DNA of 46,785 nucleotides, from NCBI GenBank assembly GCA_029213005.1, contig JARGPI010000043.1, forward strand, positions 1 to 46,785. The letters run 5' to 3'. Shown here piece after piece: positions 8,716-17,935 of the stretch. This DNA comes from Verrucomicrobiales bacterium (lineage in GTDB: Bacteria > Verrucomicrobiota > Verrucomicrobiia > Verrucomicrobiales > DEV007). The position numbers and the translations under genes are program-made. The notes beneath the pieces were generated by a model. The model did not search any database, was not told the origin of the DNA, and saw nothing but the letters and a program-made list of their open reading frames with translations. How positions within the stretch are numbered: the first letter of the stretch is position 1; every line of letters begins with the position of its first letter.

Positions 8716-10182
8716 ATGAGTTATCACCTTTTAGATCCTGACACACCTCCCCCGCTCCGCGATTACCAACTGGGTATCAACCGGCGGGAATTCTTCGCTC
8801 GTTCCGGAACGGGCATCGGAGCAGCGGCACTGGCAAGTTTACTGGGGGACCAAAAGGTAAATGCGGCGGCACCATTCCCGGATCAGGAAGCCAAAGCAAA
8901 GCGGGTTATCTATTTATTTCAAAACGGCGGACCAACTCATGTTGATACCTTCGATCACAAGCCGCTTCTGAACAAACTTCATGGCAAGCAACTGCCCCCC
9001 GGATATGCCGATGGGAAACGGTTCAGTACCATGACAAAAGATGTCAGCAAAAAGCTGGTTCTTCATGAGATGGAGCCTTTTGCCCGGCATGGGCAGAGCG
9101 GAGCCTGGGTCTCCGAACTGTTTCCCTACACCGCCGGAATAGCTGATGACCTTTGTTTCATCAAAAGTATGCATACCGATGCGGTGAACCATGCCCCGGC
9201 GATTTCCTTCATGCTGAGCGGCGCGCAGATCCCGGGCCGCCCCACCCTGGGTGCCTGGCTGACCTATGGACTTGGCGTGGAAGGTCGAGACCTGCCCGGG
9301 TTTGTCGCGATGACATCCATCAGTAAAGGAACCAGCTGTGGACAAATCTTTTACGATTTTTACTGGGGATCCGGCTTTCTCCCTTCTAAGTATCAGGGAT
9401 CAAAATTCCGCGGCATCGGGGACCCGGTTCTATATCTGAAGAATCCGGACGGAATCGATCCGAAGTTGCGACGCGGAATGTTAGACGACCTTGCGGAATT
9501 GAATCAGATCAAATTCGAACAGACGGGCGATCCGGAAATCGAGACCCGGATTGCTCAGTACGAGATGGCTTACCGGATGCAAACCAGTGTTCCGGAACTC
9601 ACCGACTTTTCAGATGAGCCGCAATATATTCTCGATATGTATGGTCCGGACGTAAGGGAACAGGGATCCTATGCCTACAACTGTATCATGGCCCGCCGCC
9701 TCATCGAAAGAGGCGTTCGCTTTGTGCAGTGTATGCATGCGGGTTGGGATCAACATAATAGTTTAACTACCGAACTATACAATCAGTGCCGGGATACCGA
9801 TCAGGCCAGCGCGGCGCTGGTAAAAGACCTCAAAATGAGAGGGCTGCTCGATGATACTCTGGTGATTTGGGGAGGTGAATTCGGGAGAACCCCCTTCATT
9901 CAGGGCGACATCAACAACCGCCCCCGCTGGGGACGCGATCACCATCCCTATGCCTTCACTACCTGGATGGCCGGTGGTGGCGTTAAGCCGGGCATCACGT
10001 ACGGAGCGTCCGATGACCTCGGCTTCAATGTCGCGGAAAATCCGGTTCACGTTCACGATTTTCAAGCCACGATTTTGCACCAACTCGGGATCGATCACGA
10101 GGCCCTGACCTATCGCTTCCAGGGCCGTCAGTTCCGCCTAACCGACGTTCACGGACATGTCGTCAAAGATATTTTAGCCTAA
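8716..10182 (+). CDS. DUF1501 protein with Tat signal, first copy
   Basis: 488 residues. The N-terminus has a twin-arginine signal, NRREFFARSGTGIGAAALAS, so it should be exported folded. DUF1501 belongs to the alkaline phosphatase/sulfatase-like fold: VIYLFQNGGPTHVDTFDHKP near the start, VWGGEFGRTPF and a C-terminal histidine-rich block (VHVHDFQATILHQLGIDHE) are the family signatures. It has no CxPSR sulfatase motif. It lies between two PSD1 proteins, and its stop shares one base with the next start (TAATG). Probably works with the PSD1 partner at the cell envelope; substrate unknown. Confidence 0.9.
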   Translation: MSYHLLDPDTPPPLRDYQLGINRREFFARSGTGIGAAALASLLGDQKVNAAAPFPDQEAKAKRVIYLFQNGGPTHVDTFDHKPLLNKLHGKQLPPGYADGKRFSTMTKDVSKKLVLHEMEPFARHGQSGAWVSELFPYTAGIADDLCFIKSMHTDAVNHAPAISFMLSGAQIPGRPTLGAWLTYGLGVEGRDLPGFVAMTSISKGTSCGQIFYDFYWGSGFLPSKYQGSKFRGIGDPVLYLKNPDGIDPKLRRGMLDDLAELNQIKFEQTGDPEIETRIAQYEMAYRMQTSVPELTDFSDEPQYILDMYGPDVREQGSYAYNCIMARRLIERGVRFVQCMHAGWDQHNSLTTELYNQCRDTDQASAALVKDLKMRGLLDDTLVIWGGEFGRTPFIQGDINNRPRWGRDHHPYAFTTWMAGGGVKPGITYGASDDLGFNVAENPVHVHDFQATILHQLGIDHEALTYRFQGRQFRLTDVHGHVVKDILA

Positions 10183-13100
10183 TGAAGACCCACCTTACGA
10201 TCCTATTCGCCTTCATCATCCCGCTGGCCGCTTCCGGTGAGGAAATCGATTTCAATCGCGACGTTCGCCCGATTCTGTCCGGGAAATGCTATGCCTGCCA
10301 CGGTCCGGATGAAGCGGAGCGGGGAGCCGACCTCCGGCTGGATACCGAAGCTGGCTCCCGTCACGATATGGATGGCTATGCAGCAGTGGTTCCGGGCAAG
10401 CCCGATGAAAGTGAATTGATCTACCGGGTCACCACCGATGATGAAAATGATATCATGCCGCCGGACGGCAAAGGTAAACCACTTACTCCGGAGGAAGTCG
10501 CTACTTTGGAAAAGTGGATCAGTCAGGGTGGTAAGTATGCAAAACACTGGTCATACGAAAAACCAACTCTACCTGAGATTCCTGAGACCGCCGATAAGAG
10601 CTGGACAGTAAACCATCCCATCGATTCCTTTATCTATCGGAAACTGGCGAGCCTCGGTCTCCACCCCTCGCCCAAAGCCGATCACCTGACGCTGGCACGG
10701 CGCGCCGCCCTTGACCTGACCGGGATCCCCCCGACCTGGGAGCAGGCCCAGGCTTTTGCTAATGATCAACAACCCGACGCCTACGAAAAATATATAGACA
10801 GTCTCCTTTCCTCACCTGCTTTTGGAGAGCGCTGGGCTCAAGTGTGGCTCGACTTGGCCCGCTACGCAGACTCTGCCGGATACGCCGACGATCCGCCCCG
10901 CACGATTTGGGCCTACCGCGACTGGGTGATCCGCGCTTTTAATGAAAATATGCCTTTTGATCAATTTACGATCGAACAGATTGCGGGAGATCTACTCGAA
11001 TCCCCCGGTAACGATCAGTTGATCGCCACCGCTTTCCACCGCAACACTCTAACCAATAACGAAGGAGGAACCAACGACGAAGAATTCCGCAACGTAGCGG
11101 TAGTCGACCGGGTTAATACCACTCTGGAGGTGTGGATGGGCACCACGATGGCCTGTGCGCAGTGTCATACACACAAATTTGATCCCATTACCCATGACGA
11201 ATATTTTCAATTGTTCGACTATTTCAACCAGACTGAAGATGCCGACAAAAAGAATGAAGCACCAATTCTGGAGCTATGGTCGGAGGCTCAAATCCAACAG
11301 AAAACCGACTGGCAAAAGAGGATATCGGAACTGAAACAAGCCCTGAATTCTGATAGTGAAGCCCAGACCAAAGCCCGCGCCCAGTGGCTGAAATCGTTAT
11401 CCGGCGAACCGGAATGGCAACCTTTGACCAACCCTGAAGTATCCGGCGGAGATTTGCGGCCATCCGACAACCATTGGCTACACCTGGAAGGAGAACGCGC
11501 TGAGAATGCCAACTATCAACTGGCTTTCCCCACCGGCGAATCAAAGATTACCGGCTTGCGACTCGAAGTATCAGAACAACAGAAATCCAACTTTGTCCTT
11601 TCCCGGATCAAAGCGAGCTGGAAACCAAAAATGCACCAACCCGTCGCGGCCCGATTCCTCAGAGTCGAACTTCCCGGAAAGAAGAAAATGATACACCTGG
11701 CTGAAGTCGAAATTATTAGTAACGGAACGAACATCGCCACTTCAGCGACCGCGACCCAGAGTTCCACCGGTTTTTCCGGCCCTGCCAATCTGGCTATCGA
11801 TGGTAACACTGACGGCGACTACGCCAAAAAATCAGTTTCCCATACCGCAGTGGAAGATAATCCCTGGTTCCAAATCGATTTAAAAAAGGAGTTCCCGATT
11901 GATTCGTTCACTATCTGGAACCGCACCGGCAATCAACTGGAGAGCCGCTTAGAGGGTTACCAGATCACACTCCTCGACGACACCGGAAAAGTTGTGTGGG
12001 AGCAGGCTCCCGCGGATGTCCCCCGCCCCAGCACAAGCTTCGCCATGACCGACGCGATTCAACTGGATTTCAAAACAGCGATTGCCGATTACGAACAAAA
12101 AGGATTTCCCGCCGGAGCCGCGATTAGCAACAAAACAGACGGAAAAACCGGTTGGGCCATTGGGGGGAAAGCGGGTGTTAAACATAATCTGACTCTAACT
12201 TTACCAAAACCGGTTCAATTGTCTGACGGCACTCTCACCATAACACTCGAGCAAAGTTCTGAGCACAAACAGCACCTTCTGACCGATTTCCGAATCTCTA
12301 CTACCTCAGATACCAATATCACTCAATGGTCACGCATCCCCGGTGATGTCCGGGAATTGATCATCTCCGGGAAACTTGAGCATCCAAAAGTCGTCTCTTA
12401 CTACCAGTCCGTTGCTCCGCTCCTCGCCGGGGAGCGGAAAGAACTGGCTAAGCTCGAGAAGCAGCTGAAGGACGCGAAGCCTCATACCTCGGTTCCTGTG
12501 ATGCGCGATCTACCGACTGAGAAACACCGGGTCACCAAACTACAGATTCGGGGCAATTATCTCACGACGGGACACGTCTTAACCAGAGGAGTCCCCGCCG
12601 TCTTCCACCCCTTGCGGGAAGATTTGCCGAACAACCGCCTCGCCCTCGCGCACTGGTTGATTGATCCAGAAAACCCACTGACCGCCCGGGTGATTGTGAA
12701 CCGATTCTGGGAACGGATTTTCGGTGTCGGCATCGTCCAAACCAGCGAGGAATTCGGTTCTCAGGGAGAACTTCCCAGTCATCCCGAACTTCTCGACTGG
12801 CTGGCTCTGAATTTTCAGGCCGACTGGGATATCAAAGCGTTACTTCGCGGCATGGTCATGTCCTCCACTTATCAGCAACAGACCGAAACCACGCCGGAGT
12901 TGCTGGAGGTCGATCCCTTTAACCGCTACTACGCCAGAGGACCACGCTTCCGAATCTCCGCGGAAATGGTTAGGGACCAGGCTCTGTTTGTCAGCGGCCT
13001 TCTCAGTCAGAAAATGTATGGTGCGCCGGTAAAGCCACCCCAGCCCAATCTGGGATTGAAAGCGGCCTTCGGGGGTTCCACCGACTGGGTCACCAGCCAG

Positions 13101-13571
13101 GGCGAGGATAAATTCCGTCGTGGAATCTATACCAATTGGCGCCGATCCAGCCCCTACCCGAGTATGGCAACTTTCGATGCGCCGAACCGTGAAATCTGTA
13201 TTTCAAGCCGGGGCCGGACCAACACCCCACTACAGGCCCTCGTCACTTTAAATGACCCGGTCTACATCGAGGCCGCCCAGGCTCTGGCCCGTAAAGTTCT
13301 GGCAGACGGCGGCTCCTCCGTTTCTGACAAACTGACCTTCGCCTGGCGGGAAACTTTGCTTCGCGACCCTACTTCCCGCGAGATTGAAAGAATGACTGAT
13401 TTAATCCATACCGCACAGGAACGGTTTACGGCCGCGCCGGACGATGCCAAACGAATGGCGACGGAGCCGATCGGTAAAGCTCCGGAAAGTATCGATTTGG
13501 CAGAACTGGCCGCCTGGACCGTGGCGGGAAATGTGATTTTAAACCTCGACGAACTCTTTTTGAAACGATAG
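10182..13571 (+). CDS. PSD1 cytochrome c / DUF1549-DUF1553 protein with embedded F5/8-type C domain, second copy
   Basis: 1129 residues with signal peptide (about 1-19). PSCyt1 motif C36YACH40, then DUF1549 with AGYADDPPRTIWAYRDW and a second haem-like motif in MACAQCHTHKFDP. Compared with the first copy it has an extra module of about 120 residues in the middle (about 485-610: FLRVELPGKKKMIHLAEVEI, then NPWFQIDLKKEFPIDSFTIW) that looks like a discoidin/F5-8 type C carbohydrate-binding domain. DUF1553 closes the protein (NPLTARVIVNRFWERIFGVG; NTPLQALVTLNDPVYIEAA). A paired palindrome starts 8 bases after the stop. Confidence 0.9.
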   Translation: MKTHLTILFAFIIPLAASGEEIDFNRDVRPILSGKCYACHGPDEAERGADLRLDTEAGSRHDMDGYAAVVPGKPDESELIYRVTTDDENDIMPPDGKGKPLTPEEVATLEKWISQGGKYAKHWSYEKPTLPEIPETADKSWTVNHPIDSFIYRKLASLGLHPSPKADHLTLARRAALDLTGIPPTWEQAQAFANDQQPDAYEKYIDSLLSSPAFGERWAQVWLDLARYADSAGYADDPPRTIWAYRDWVIRAFNENMPFDQFTIEQIAGDLLESPGNDQLIATAFHRNTLTNNEGGTNDEEFRNVAVVDRVNTTLEVWMGTTMACAQCHTHKFDPITHDEYFQLFDYFNQTEDADKKNEAPILELWSEAQIQQKTDWQKRISELKQALNSDSEAQTKARAQWLKSLSGEPEWQPLTNPEVSGGDLRPSDNHWLHLEGERAENANYQLAFPTGESKITGLRLEVSEQQKSNFVLSRIKASWKPKMHQPVAARFLRVELPGKKKMIHLAEVEIISNGTNIATSATATQSSTGFSGPANLAIDGNTDGDYAKKSVSHTAVEDNPWFQIDLKKEFPIDSFTIWNRTGNQLESRLEGYQITLLDDTGKVVWEQAPADVPRPSTSFAMTDAIQLDFKTAIADYEQKGFPAGAAISNKTDGKTGWAIGGKAGVKHNLTLTLPKPVQLSDGTLTITLEQSSEHKQHLLTDFRISTTSDTNITQWSRIPGDVRELIISGKLEHPKVVSYYQSVAPLLAGERKELAKLEKQLKDAKPHTSVPVMRDLPTEKHRVTKLQIRGNYLTTGHVLTRGVPAVFHPLREDLPNNRLALAHWLIDPENPLTARVIVNRFWERIFGVGIVQTSEEFGSQGELPSHPELLDWLALNFQADWDIKALLRGMVMSSTYQQQTETTPELLEVDPFNRYYARGPRFRISAEMVRDQALFVSGLLSQKMYGAPVKPPQPNLGLKAAFGGSTDWVTSQGEDKFRRGIYTNWRRSSPYPSMATFDAPNREICISSRGRTNTPLQALVTLNDPVYIEAAQALARKVLADGGSSVSDKLTFAWRETLLRDPTSREIERMTDLIHTAQERFTAAPDDAKRMATEPIGKAPESIDLAELAAWTVAGNVILNLDELFLKR

Positions 13572-13579
13572 CAGCCGAC

Positions 13580-13614
13580 TGTACCCTGTACACTCCGAAA
13601 CTGTACCCTGTACA
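13580..13614. repeat. Paired palindrome, site 2
   Basis: TGTACCCTGTACA at 13580-13592 and again at 13602-13614, with spacer CTCCGAAAC (9 bases). It fills most of the gap between the second PSD1 gene (stop 13571) and the second DUF1501 gene (start 13634), that is inside what would otherwise be one operon. The 19 bases between it and the next ATG have no Shine-Dalgarno sequence. Confidence 0.9.
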
Positions 13615-13633
13615 CTCCAACTTTTTCTCTATT

Positions 13634-15073
13634 ATGGACCCCAGACTTGAAAAAATCCAACTAGGCACTCGTCGTCATTTCCTGAAGCACTCAGCGGCAG
13701 GCCTTGGCGGAATCGCTATGAATGCGCTTCTTGCCGAAAACAGTCAGGCCGCGGCGAACCCGCTGATGCCGAAGCAGTCGCATTTCAAGGGAAAGGCCAA
13801 ACGAGTCATCTATTTGCACATGACAGGTTCCCCTCCGAATCTGGATATGTTTGATTACAAACCGGAGTTGATCAAACGGACCGACCAGGATTGTCCGGAT
13901 GAATTTCTCAATGGTAGAGAATTCGCTTTCACGACGGGAGTACCGAAATTGATGGGCTCGCCCCGGGAATGGAAACAGGTCGGAAAAAACGGGATGTGGA
14001 TGTCGGACGCAGTCCCTCATTTCCACGGAGTTGCGGATGATATGTGTATGGTCCATTCCATGTATACCGATCAATTCAACCACGCTCCGGCGGAATTGCT
14101 GGTCTATACCGGTTCCCCGCGATCAGGTCGGCCCTCGATGGGTTCCTGGGTGACCTATGGACTGGGATCGGAGAATGAAAATTTGCCGGGATTTGTCGTT
14201 TTGATATCGAGCGGCACCCAACCGAATGGCGGAAAGAATTCTTTTGGATCAGGATTTTTGCCCAGCGTTTATCAGGGCGTCCAGTGCCGGTCGAAAGGAG
14301 ATCCGGTTCTCTATTCCTCCGACCCTGCTGGTATGGACCGGACAATGCGGCGGATGAGTCTGGACGCACTTCGCGATTTGAATGAAATGCAGAGCGCTGA
14401 AATGGGTGACCCTGAAACCCAGACCCGGATTTCGCAATACGAGCTCGCCTTTCGCATGCAAACCGCCGTTCCCGAAGTGATGGATATTTCGCGGGAAAAT
14501 CCCCGCACTCTCGAAGCATACGGGGCGAAACCCGGTGAATCGAGTCTCGCCAACAACTGCCTTCTGGCCCGCCGCCTCGTCGAACAGGGCGTGCGCTTCG
14601 TTCAGCTCTTCGACTGGGGCTGGGATTATCACGGGACCAATCCGGGGACGGGTATCACCGACGGGCTCACGAAAAAGTGCGCCACGATGGATAAACCGAT
14701 CGCCGCTCTAATCAAAGATCTGAAGGAAAGGGGCCTTTTTGAAGACACTCTCATCGTTTGGGGAGGCGAGTTTGGAAGAACCCCTTTCCGGGAAGGCCGG
14801 ACTGCAAAAAGCAAAGTTCTGGGACGGGATCATTACCCCGACTGTTTCACGATGTGGATGGCAGGCGGCGGCGTCAAAGGAGGCTACGAATATGGTCAGA
14901 CCGACGAGTTAGGCTTCGGAGTCGCGGAAAAAGGCGTTCATGTTCACGATCTGCAGGCAACTATCCTTCATCAGTTGGGATTTGACCACGAACAGCTGGT
15001 GTACCGGTTTCAGGGCCGGGATTATCGACTCACCGACGTGCACGGCCATGTGGTGAAAGATCTCCTGGTTTGA
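13634..15073 (+). CDS. DUF1501 protein with Tat signal, second copy
   Basis: 479 residues, clearly a paralogue of the protein at 8716-10182. The N-terminus has a twin-arginine-type signal (TRRHFLKHSAAGLGGIAMNA). Family blocks are present: VIYLHMTGSPPNLDMFDYKP, IVWGGEFGRTPFREG, GRDHYPDCFTMWMAGGG and VHVHDLQATILHQLGFDHE. It pairs with the second PSD1 protein just upstream, but the two are separated by a paired palindrome. The start has no visible ribosome binding site (the leader is T-rich). The C-terminal TDVHGHVVKDLLV matches the first copy nearly residue for residue. Confidence 0.9.
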   Translation: MDPRLEKIQLGTRRHFLKHSAAGLGGIAMNALLAENSQAAANPLMPKQSHFKGKAKRVIYLHMTGSPPNLDMFDYKPELIKRTDQDCPDEFLNGREFAFTTGVPKLMGSPREWKQVGKNGMWMSDAVPHFHGVADDMCMVHSMYTDQFNHAPAELLVYTGSPRSGRPSMGSWVTYGLGSENENLPGFVVLISSGTQPNGGKNSFGSGFLPSVYQGVQCRSKGDPVLYSSDPAGMDRTMRRMSLDALRDLNEMQSAEMGDPETQTRISQYELAFRMQTAVPEVMDISRENPRTLEAYGAKPGESSLANNCLLARRLVEQGVRFVQLFDWGWDYHGTNPGTGITDGLTKKCATMDKPIAALIKDLKERGLFEDTLIVWGGEFGRTPFREGRTAKSKVLGRDHYPDCFTMWMAGGGVKGGYEYGQTDELGFGVAEKGVHVHDLQATILHQLGFDHEQLVYRFQGRDYRLTDVHGHVVKDLLV

Positions 15074-15146
15074 TCCCCATCGCGATTTTCCCTGAAAAAC
15101 TCGTTAACCTTTTGGTTAGGGAGGCCATTGGGTCCTGTCACAACTT

Positions 15147-16829
15147 ATGAATCTAACCAAAAATTTGTTTTTCATTGCTCTGGCAATCTCCATTTTCCCG
15201 GTTTCCGCCGATGATAAAGAGAGGCCTAACATTCTGTTTATCATGTCGGATGACCACACCACACAGGCGGTGGGTGCATATGCGACTTTGCTGAAGGACC
15301 TCGACCCGACGCCCACGATCGATACACTGGCAAAAGAGGGTATTACCTTCGACAATGCCTTTTGTACCAACGCGATTTGTACCCCGAGCCGGGCCTGCAT
15401 TATTACCGGTCAGTATCCCCATATCAATGGAGTCACCGATTTGCTCGGAAGTATTGAACCGGAAAGACAGACCCTGCCGATTTTAATGAAGAAAGGTGGC
15501 TATCAAACCGCTATGATCGGCAAATGGCACCTCAAACAGGAACCCAACTTTGACTACTACAAAGTTCTGCCGGGCCAGGGTAAATATTTCGATACCGCCT
15601 TCCGGATTCAGGGCGATAAAAAATGGCCCAACAATGTCGTCGTTCACAAAGGAGAACATTCCTCCGATGCCATTACCGATTCAACCCTTGATTGGTTGAA
15701 AACGAATCGGGATCCTGACAAGCCGTTTTTCCTCTGCCATCAATACAAAGCACCCCATGACTACTTCGAAAACGCAGAGCGATACCAGACTTACCTTAAG
15801 GACGTTACCATTCCGGAGCCAACTTCTCTCTACGATGTCCCCACTACCTTTGGATCGATCGCCACACGGGGATACAAAGATGAGTTGATGCCCCACATCG
15901 GAACCTCAATTGGAAAACGAAATCCGAGACGCTCCTATGCCGAAGATCTCTTTCAGCTCTTTCCCGAGGAATTTCCTGCGGACTACGACATAGCCACGTT
16001 TAACGAACCGGAAACCACCCGGCTTGCCTATCAGGCCTATCTGAAAAAGTATCTCCGCTGTGTCAAAGGAGTGGACGACAATTTAAGCCGTCTCTTTGCC
16101 TACTTGAAAGAAGAGGGACTTTACGATAACACCGTCATTATCTATACCGGCGACCAGGGGTTCTGGCTCGGGGAGAATGACTATCAGGACAAACGCTGGG
16201 CCTACGATAAATCGATGAAGATGCCTTTCATCGTTCGTTACCCGAAAACCATTCCTGCCGGAATCCGGAGCGATGCGATTGCGGAGAATGTCGATTTCCC
16301 CGCTCTCATGCTCGACTTTGCCGGTATCGATGTTCCCGCCACTTTTCAGGGAGAATCTTTTCGCTCAATCTGTGAGACCGGAAAGGAACCGGAAGACTGG
16401 AAGCAGGAGGCTTACTATCGCTACTGGATGCACATGGCCCACCACGATAACCCGGGCGAAATGGCGATCCGAACGAAAACCCACAAATTGATCTACTTCT
16501 ACGGCGTTGATTACGAAGGTGGCTATCAGACGCCACCAGCCTGGGAACTCTACGATCTCGTTGCGGATCCGGAAGAGTTGAACAACGTCGTCGATGATCC
16601 CAACTACACCGCGATCCGCGACCAATTGAAAAAGCAGTTGGCGGAACTCCGCCTCAAGATCGGCGACGATGGCACTCACTATCCGAAATGCGAGGCAGTG
16701 GTTCAGGAATTCTGGGATTACGATGAAGCCGACCGGAAAAAAGCGATTCAGATCTCGCACCAGTTTAAAGCTCTGCGCGAGAAAGAATTGGCAGAGCGGG
16801 AGGCCAATAAACAGAAGAAGAAAGGCTAA
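15147..16829 (+). CDS. Secreted type I sulfatase (formylglycine-dependent)
   Basis: 560 residues with a signal peptide (about 1-21). NILFIMSDDHTTQAVG supplies the metal-binding Asp pair (D35, D36), and C78TPSR82 is the formylglycine motif, with G-Q following at TGQYP. GKWHLKQ and IIYTGDQGFWLGEND are further family blocks (second metal-site region). C-terminal part (WELYDLVADPEELNNV) is typical of iduronate/choline-sulfatase-like enzymes. It should cleave sulfate esters, probably from an algal or animal polysaccharide. A maturase for formylglycine is not in the window. 73 bases separate it from the DUF1501 gene. Confidence 0.9.
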   Translation: MNLTKNLFFIALAISIFPVSADDKERPNILFIMSDDHTTQAVGAYATLLKDLDPTPTIDTLAKEGITFDNAFCTNAICTPSRACIITGQYPHINGVTDLLGSIEPERQTLPILMKKGGYQTAMIGKWHLKQEPNFDYYKVLPGQGKYFDTAFRIQGDKKWPNNVVVHKGEHSSDAITDSTLDWLKTNRDPDKPFFLCHQYKAPHDYFENAERYQTYLKDVTIPEPTSLYDVPTTFGSIATRGYKDELMPHIGTSIGKRNPRRSYAEDLFQLFPEEFPADYDIATFNEPETTRLAYQAYLKKYLRCVKGVDDNLSRLFAYLKEEGLYDNTVIIYTGDQGFWLGENDYQDKRWAYDKSMKMPFIVRYPKTIPAGIRSDAIAENVDFPALMLDFAGIDVPATFQGESFRSICETGKEPEDWKQEAYYRYWMHMAHHDNPGEMAIRTKTHKLIYFYGVDYEGGYQTPPAWELYDLVADPEELNNVVDDPNYTAIRDQLKKQLAELRLKIGDDGTHYPKCEAVVQEFWDYDEADRKKAIQISHQFKALREKELAEREANKQKKKG

Positions 16830-16883
16830 TCCTCATACGCTGAAAAGATTGCCATCGCCCGGCGATTTTGGTAAAGCTCAGTG

Positions 16884-17810
16884 ATGTTCACTGTCCGTAC
16901 CCTGAAGCCCCGCGATTTCGACGCCGTGGCTGAGCTGATTTATCTTTCCACCAACAGTTGGTATCAGAAAAATCGAGGGTACGAGATATTTGAGGGCGGT
17001 CCGGAGGTTTGTCGGCTCTTCTGCGATGTTTACGAGGAGCTCGACCCCGGCTGCGCCATGGTGGCGGAGCACAACACCCGCAAGACCATTATCGGTTCCT
17101 GTTTCGTCCATCCCCGGGAGACTCACATTTCCATCGGGATCATGAATGTTCACCCCAGCTACTTCGGAGACGGAGTGGCCGGGGCCCTGATGGATTCGGC
17201 GATCGCTTTTGCAAAACAGGAGGGACAGCCGATCCGGCTGGTGTCATCAGCGATGAATCTCGAGTCCTTTTCACTCTACACCCGGAAAGGATTTGTGCCC
17301 TTCGCCACTTATCAGGACGTGATGTTCGACGTCCCGCTCGCCGGAATTCCCGAGCCGGACTTGATCAAAGGAATCGAAGTCCGTGAAGCCGACCCTCACG
17401 ATCTTATGGCCATGGGACATCTTGAGTTTGAGGTCAGTGGAATCTCCCGTGAGCAGGACTACTGTTATTTTGAAGAAAATGCGAGCGGGGTGTGGCAAAC
17501 CCTCGTTGCACCGGATCAGGACGGGGAAATCGACGGATTCCTCGTTTCCATTGACCACCCCGGAAGCCGTATGATCGGACCCGGGGTCGCCCGGACGCCG
17601 GAAGTCGCCGCAGCCCTCGTTCACCGGCAACTGGACCGGTTCCGGGGCAAAAAAGTGGTTTGTCTCTCCCCGGTAGATCAACCGGTCCTCGTGAATGCTC
17701 TCTACGGAATGGGGGGCCGAAATGTCGAGATCCACCTCGGCCAGGTCCTGGGTGAAGCTCAACCCGTCGATGGCGTTGTGATGCCTTCATTTATGCCTGA
17801 AACCGGCTGA
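16884..17810 (+). CDS. Tandem GNAT-family N-acetyltransferase-like protein
   Basis: 308 residues from the ATG at 16884 (a GTG lies one codon earlier). The first half is a GNAT domain: acceptor part to residue 90, then the acetyl-CoA-binding pattern IGIMNVHPSYFGDGVAGALM and the C-terminal LESFSLYTRKGFVPF. The second half (about 155-300, starting IEVREADPHDLMAMGHLEFE) looks like a second, weaker GNAT repeat with no clear Q/RxxGxG/A motif. The acceptor is unknown. It follows the sulfatase in the same direction after 54 bases and may be the last gene of the locus. Confidence 0.75.
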   Translation: MFTVRTLKPRDFDAVAELIYLSTNSWYQKNRGYEIFEGGPEVCRLFCDVYEELDPGCAMVAEHNTRKTIIGSCFVHPRETHISIGIMNVHPSYFGDGVAGALMDSAIAFAKQEGQPIRLVSSAMNLESFSLYTRKGFVPFATYQDVMFDVPLAGIPEPDLIKGIEVREADPHDLMAMGHLEFEVSGISREQDYCYFEENASGVWQTLVAPDQDGEIDGFLVSIDHPGSRMIGPGVARTPEVAAALVHRQLDRFRGKKVVCLSPVDQPVLVNALYGMGGRNVEIHLGQVLGEAQPVDGVVMPSFMPETG

Positions 17811-17833
17811 TCAAGCGGGATTAAGTCACCTGT

Positions 17834-17867
17834 TTTTGACATAAAAAGCCATGGAATTCCGTCAAAA
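17834..17867. promoter_or_regulatory. Possible operator: inverted repeat upstream of desaturase
   Basis: TTTTGAC at 17834-17840 and GTCAAAA at 17861-17867 form a 7-bp inverted repeat with a 20-base gap, 68 bases before the desaturase start. A TATAAC at 17874-17879 could be a -10 box. The spacing suits a dimeric repressor, but no regulator can be named. Confidence 0.35.
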
Positions 17868-17935
17868 TCGGTGTATAACAAGCCCCATTTACTCCTTTAA
17901 ATAGTCAATAACCTCAACTTGATGGTAAATTTCTT

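Noticed and set aside
13580..13614. Paired palindromes as ordinary rho-independent terminators
   Set aside because: None of the five pairs is followed by a T-run, two are inside gene runs, and the hairpins are short; the fixed 22-base spacing is not needed for termination.
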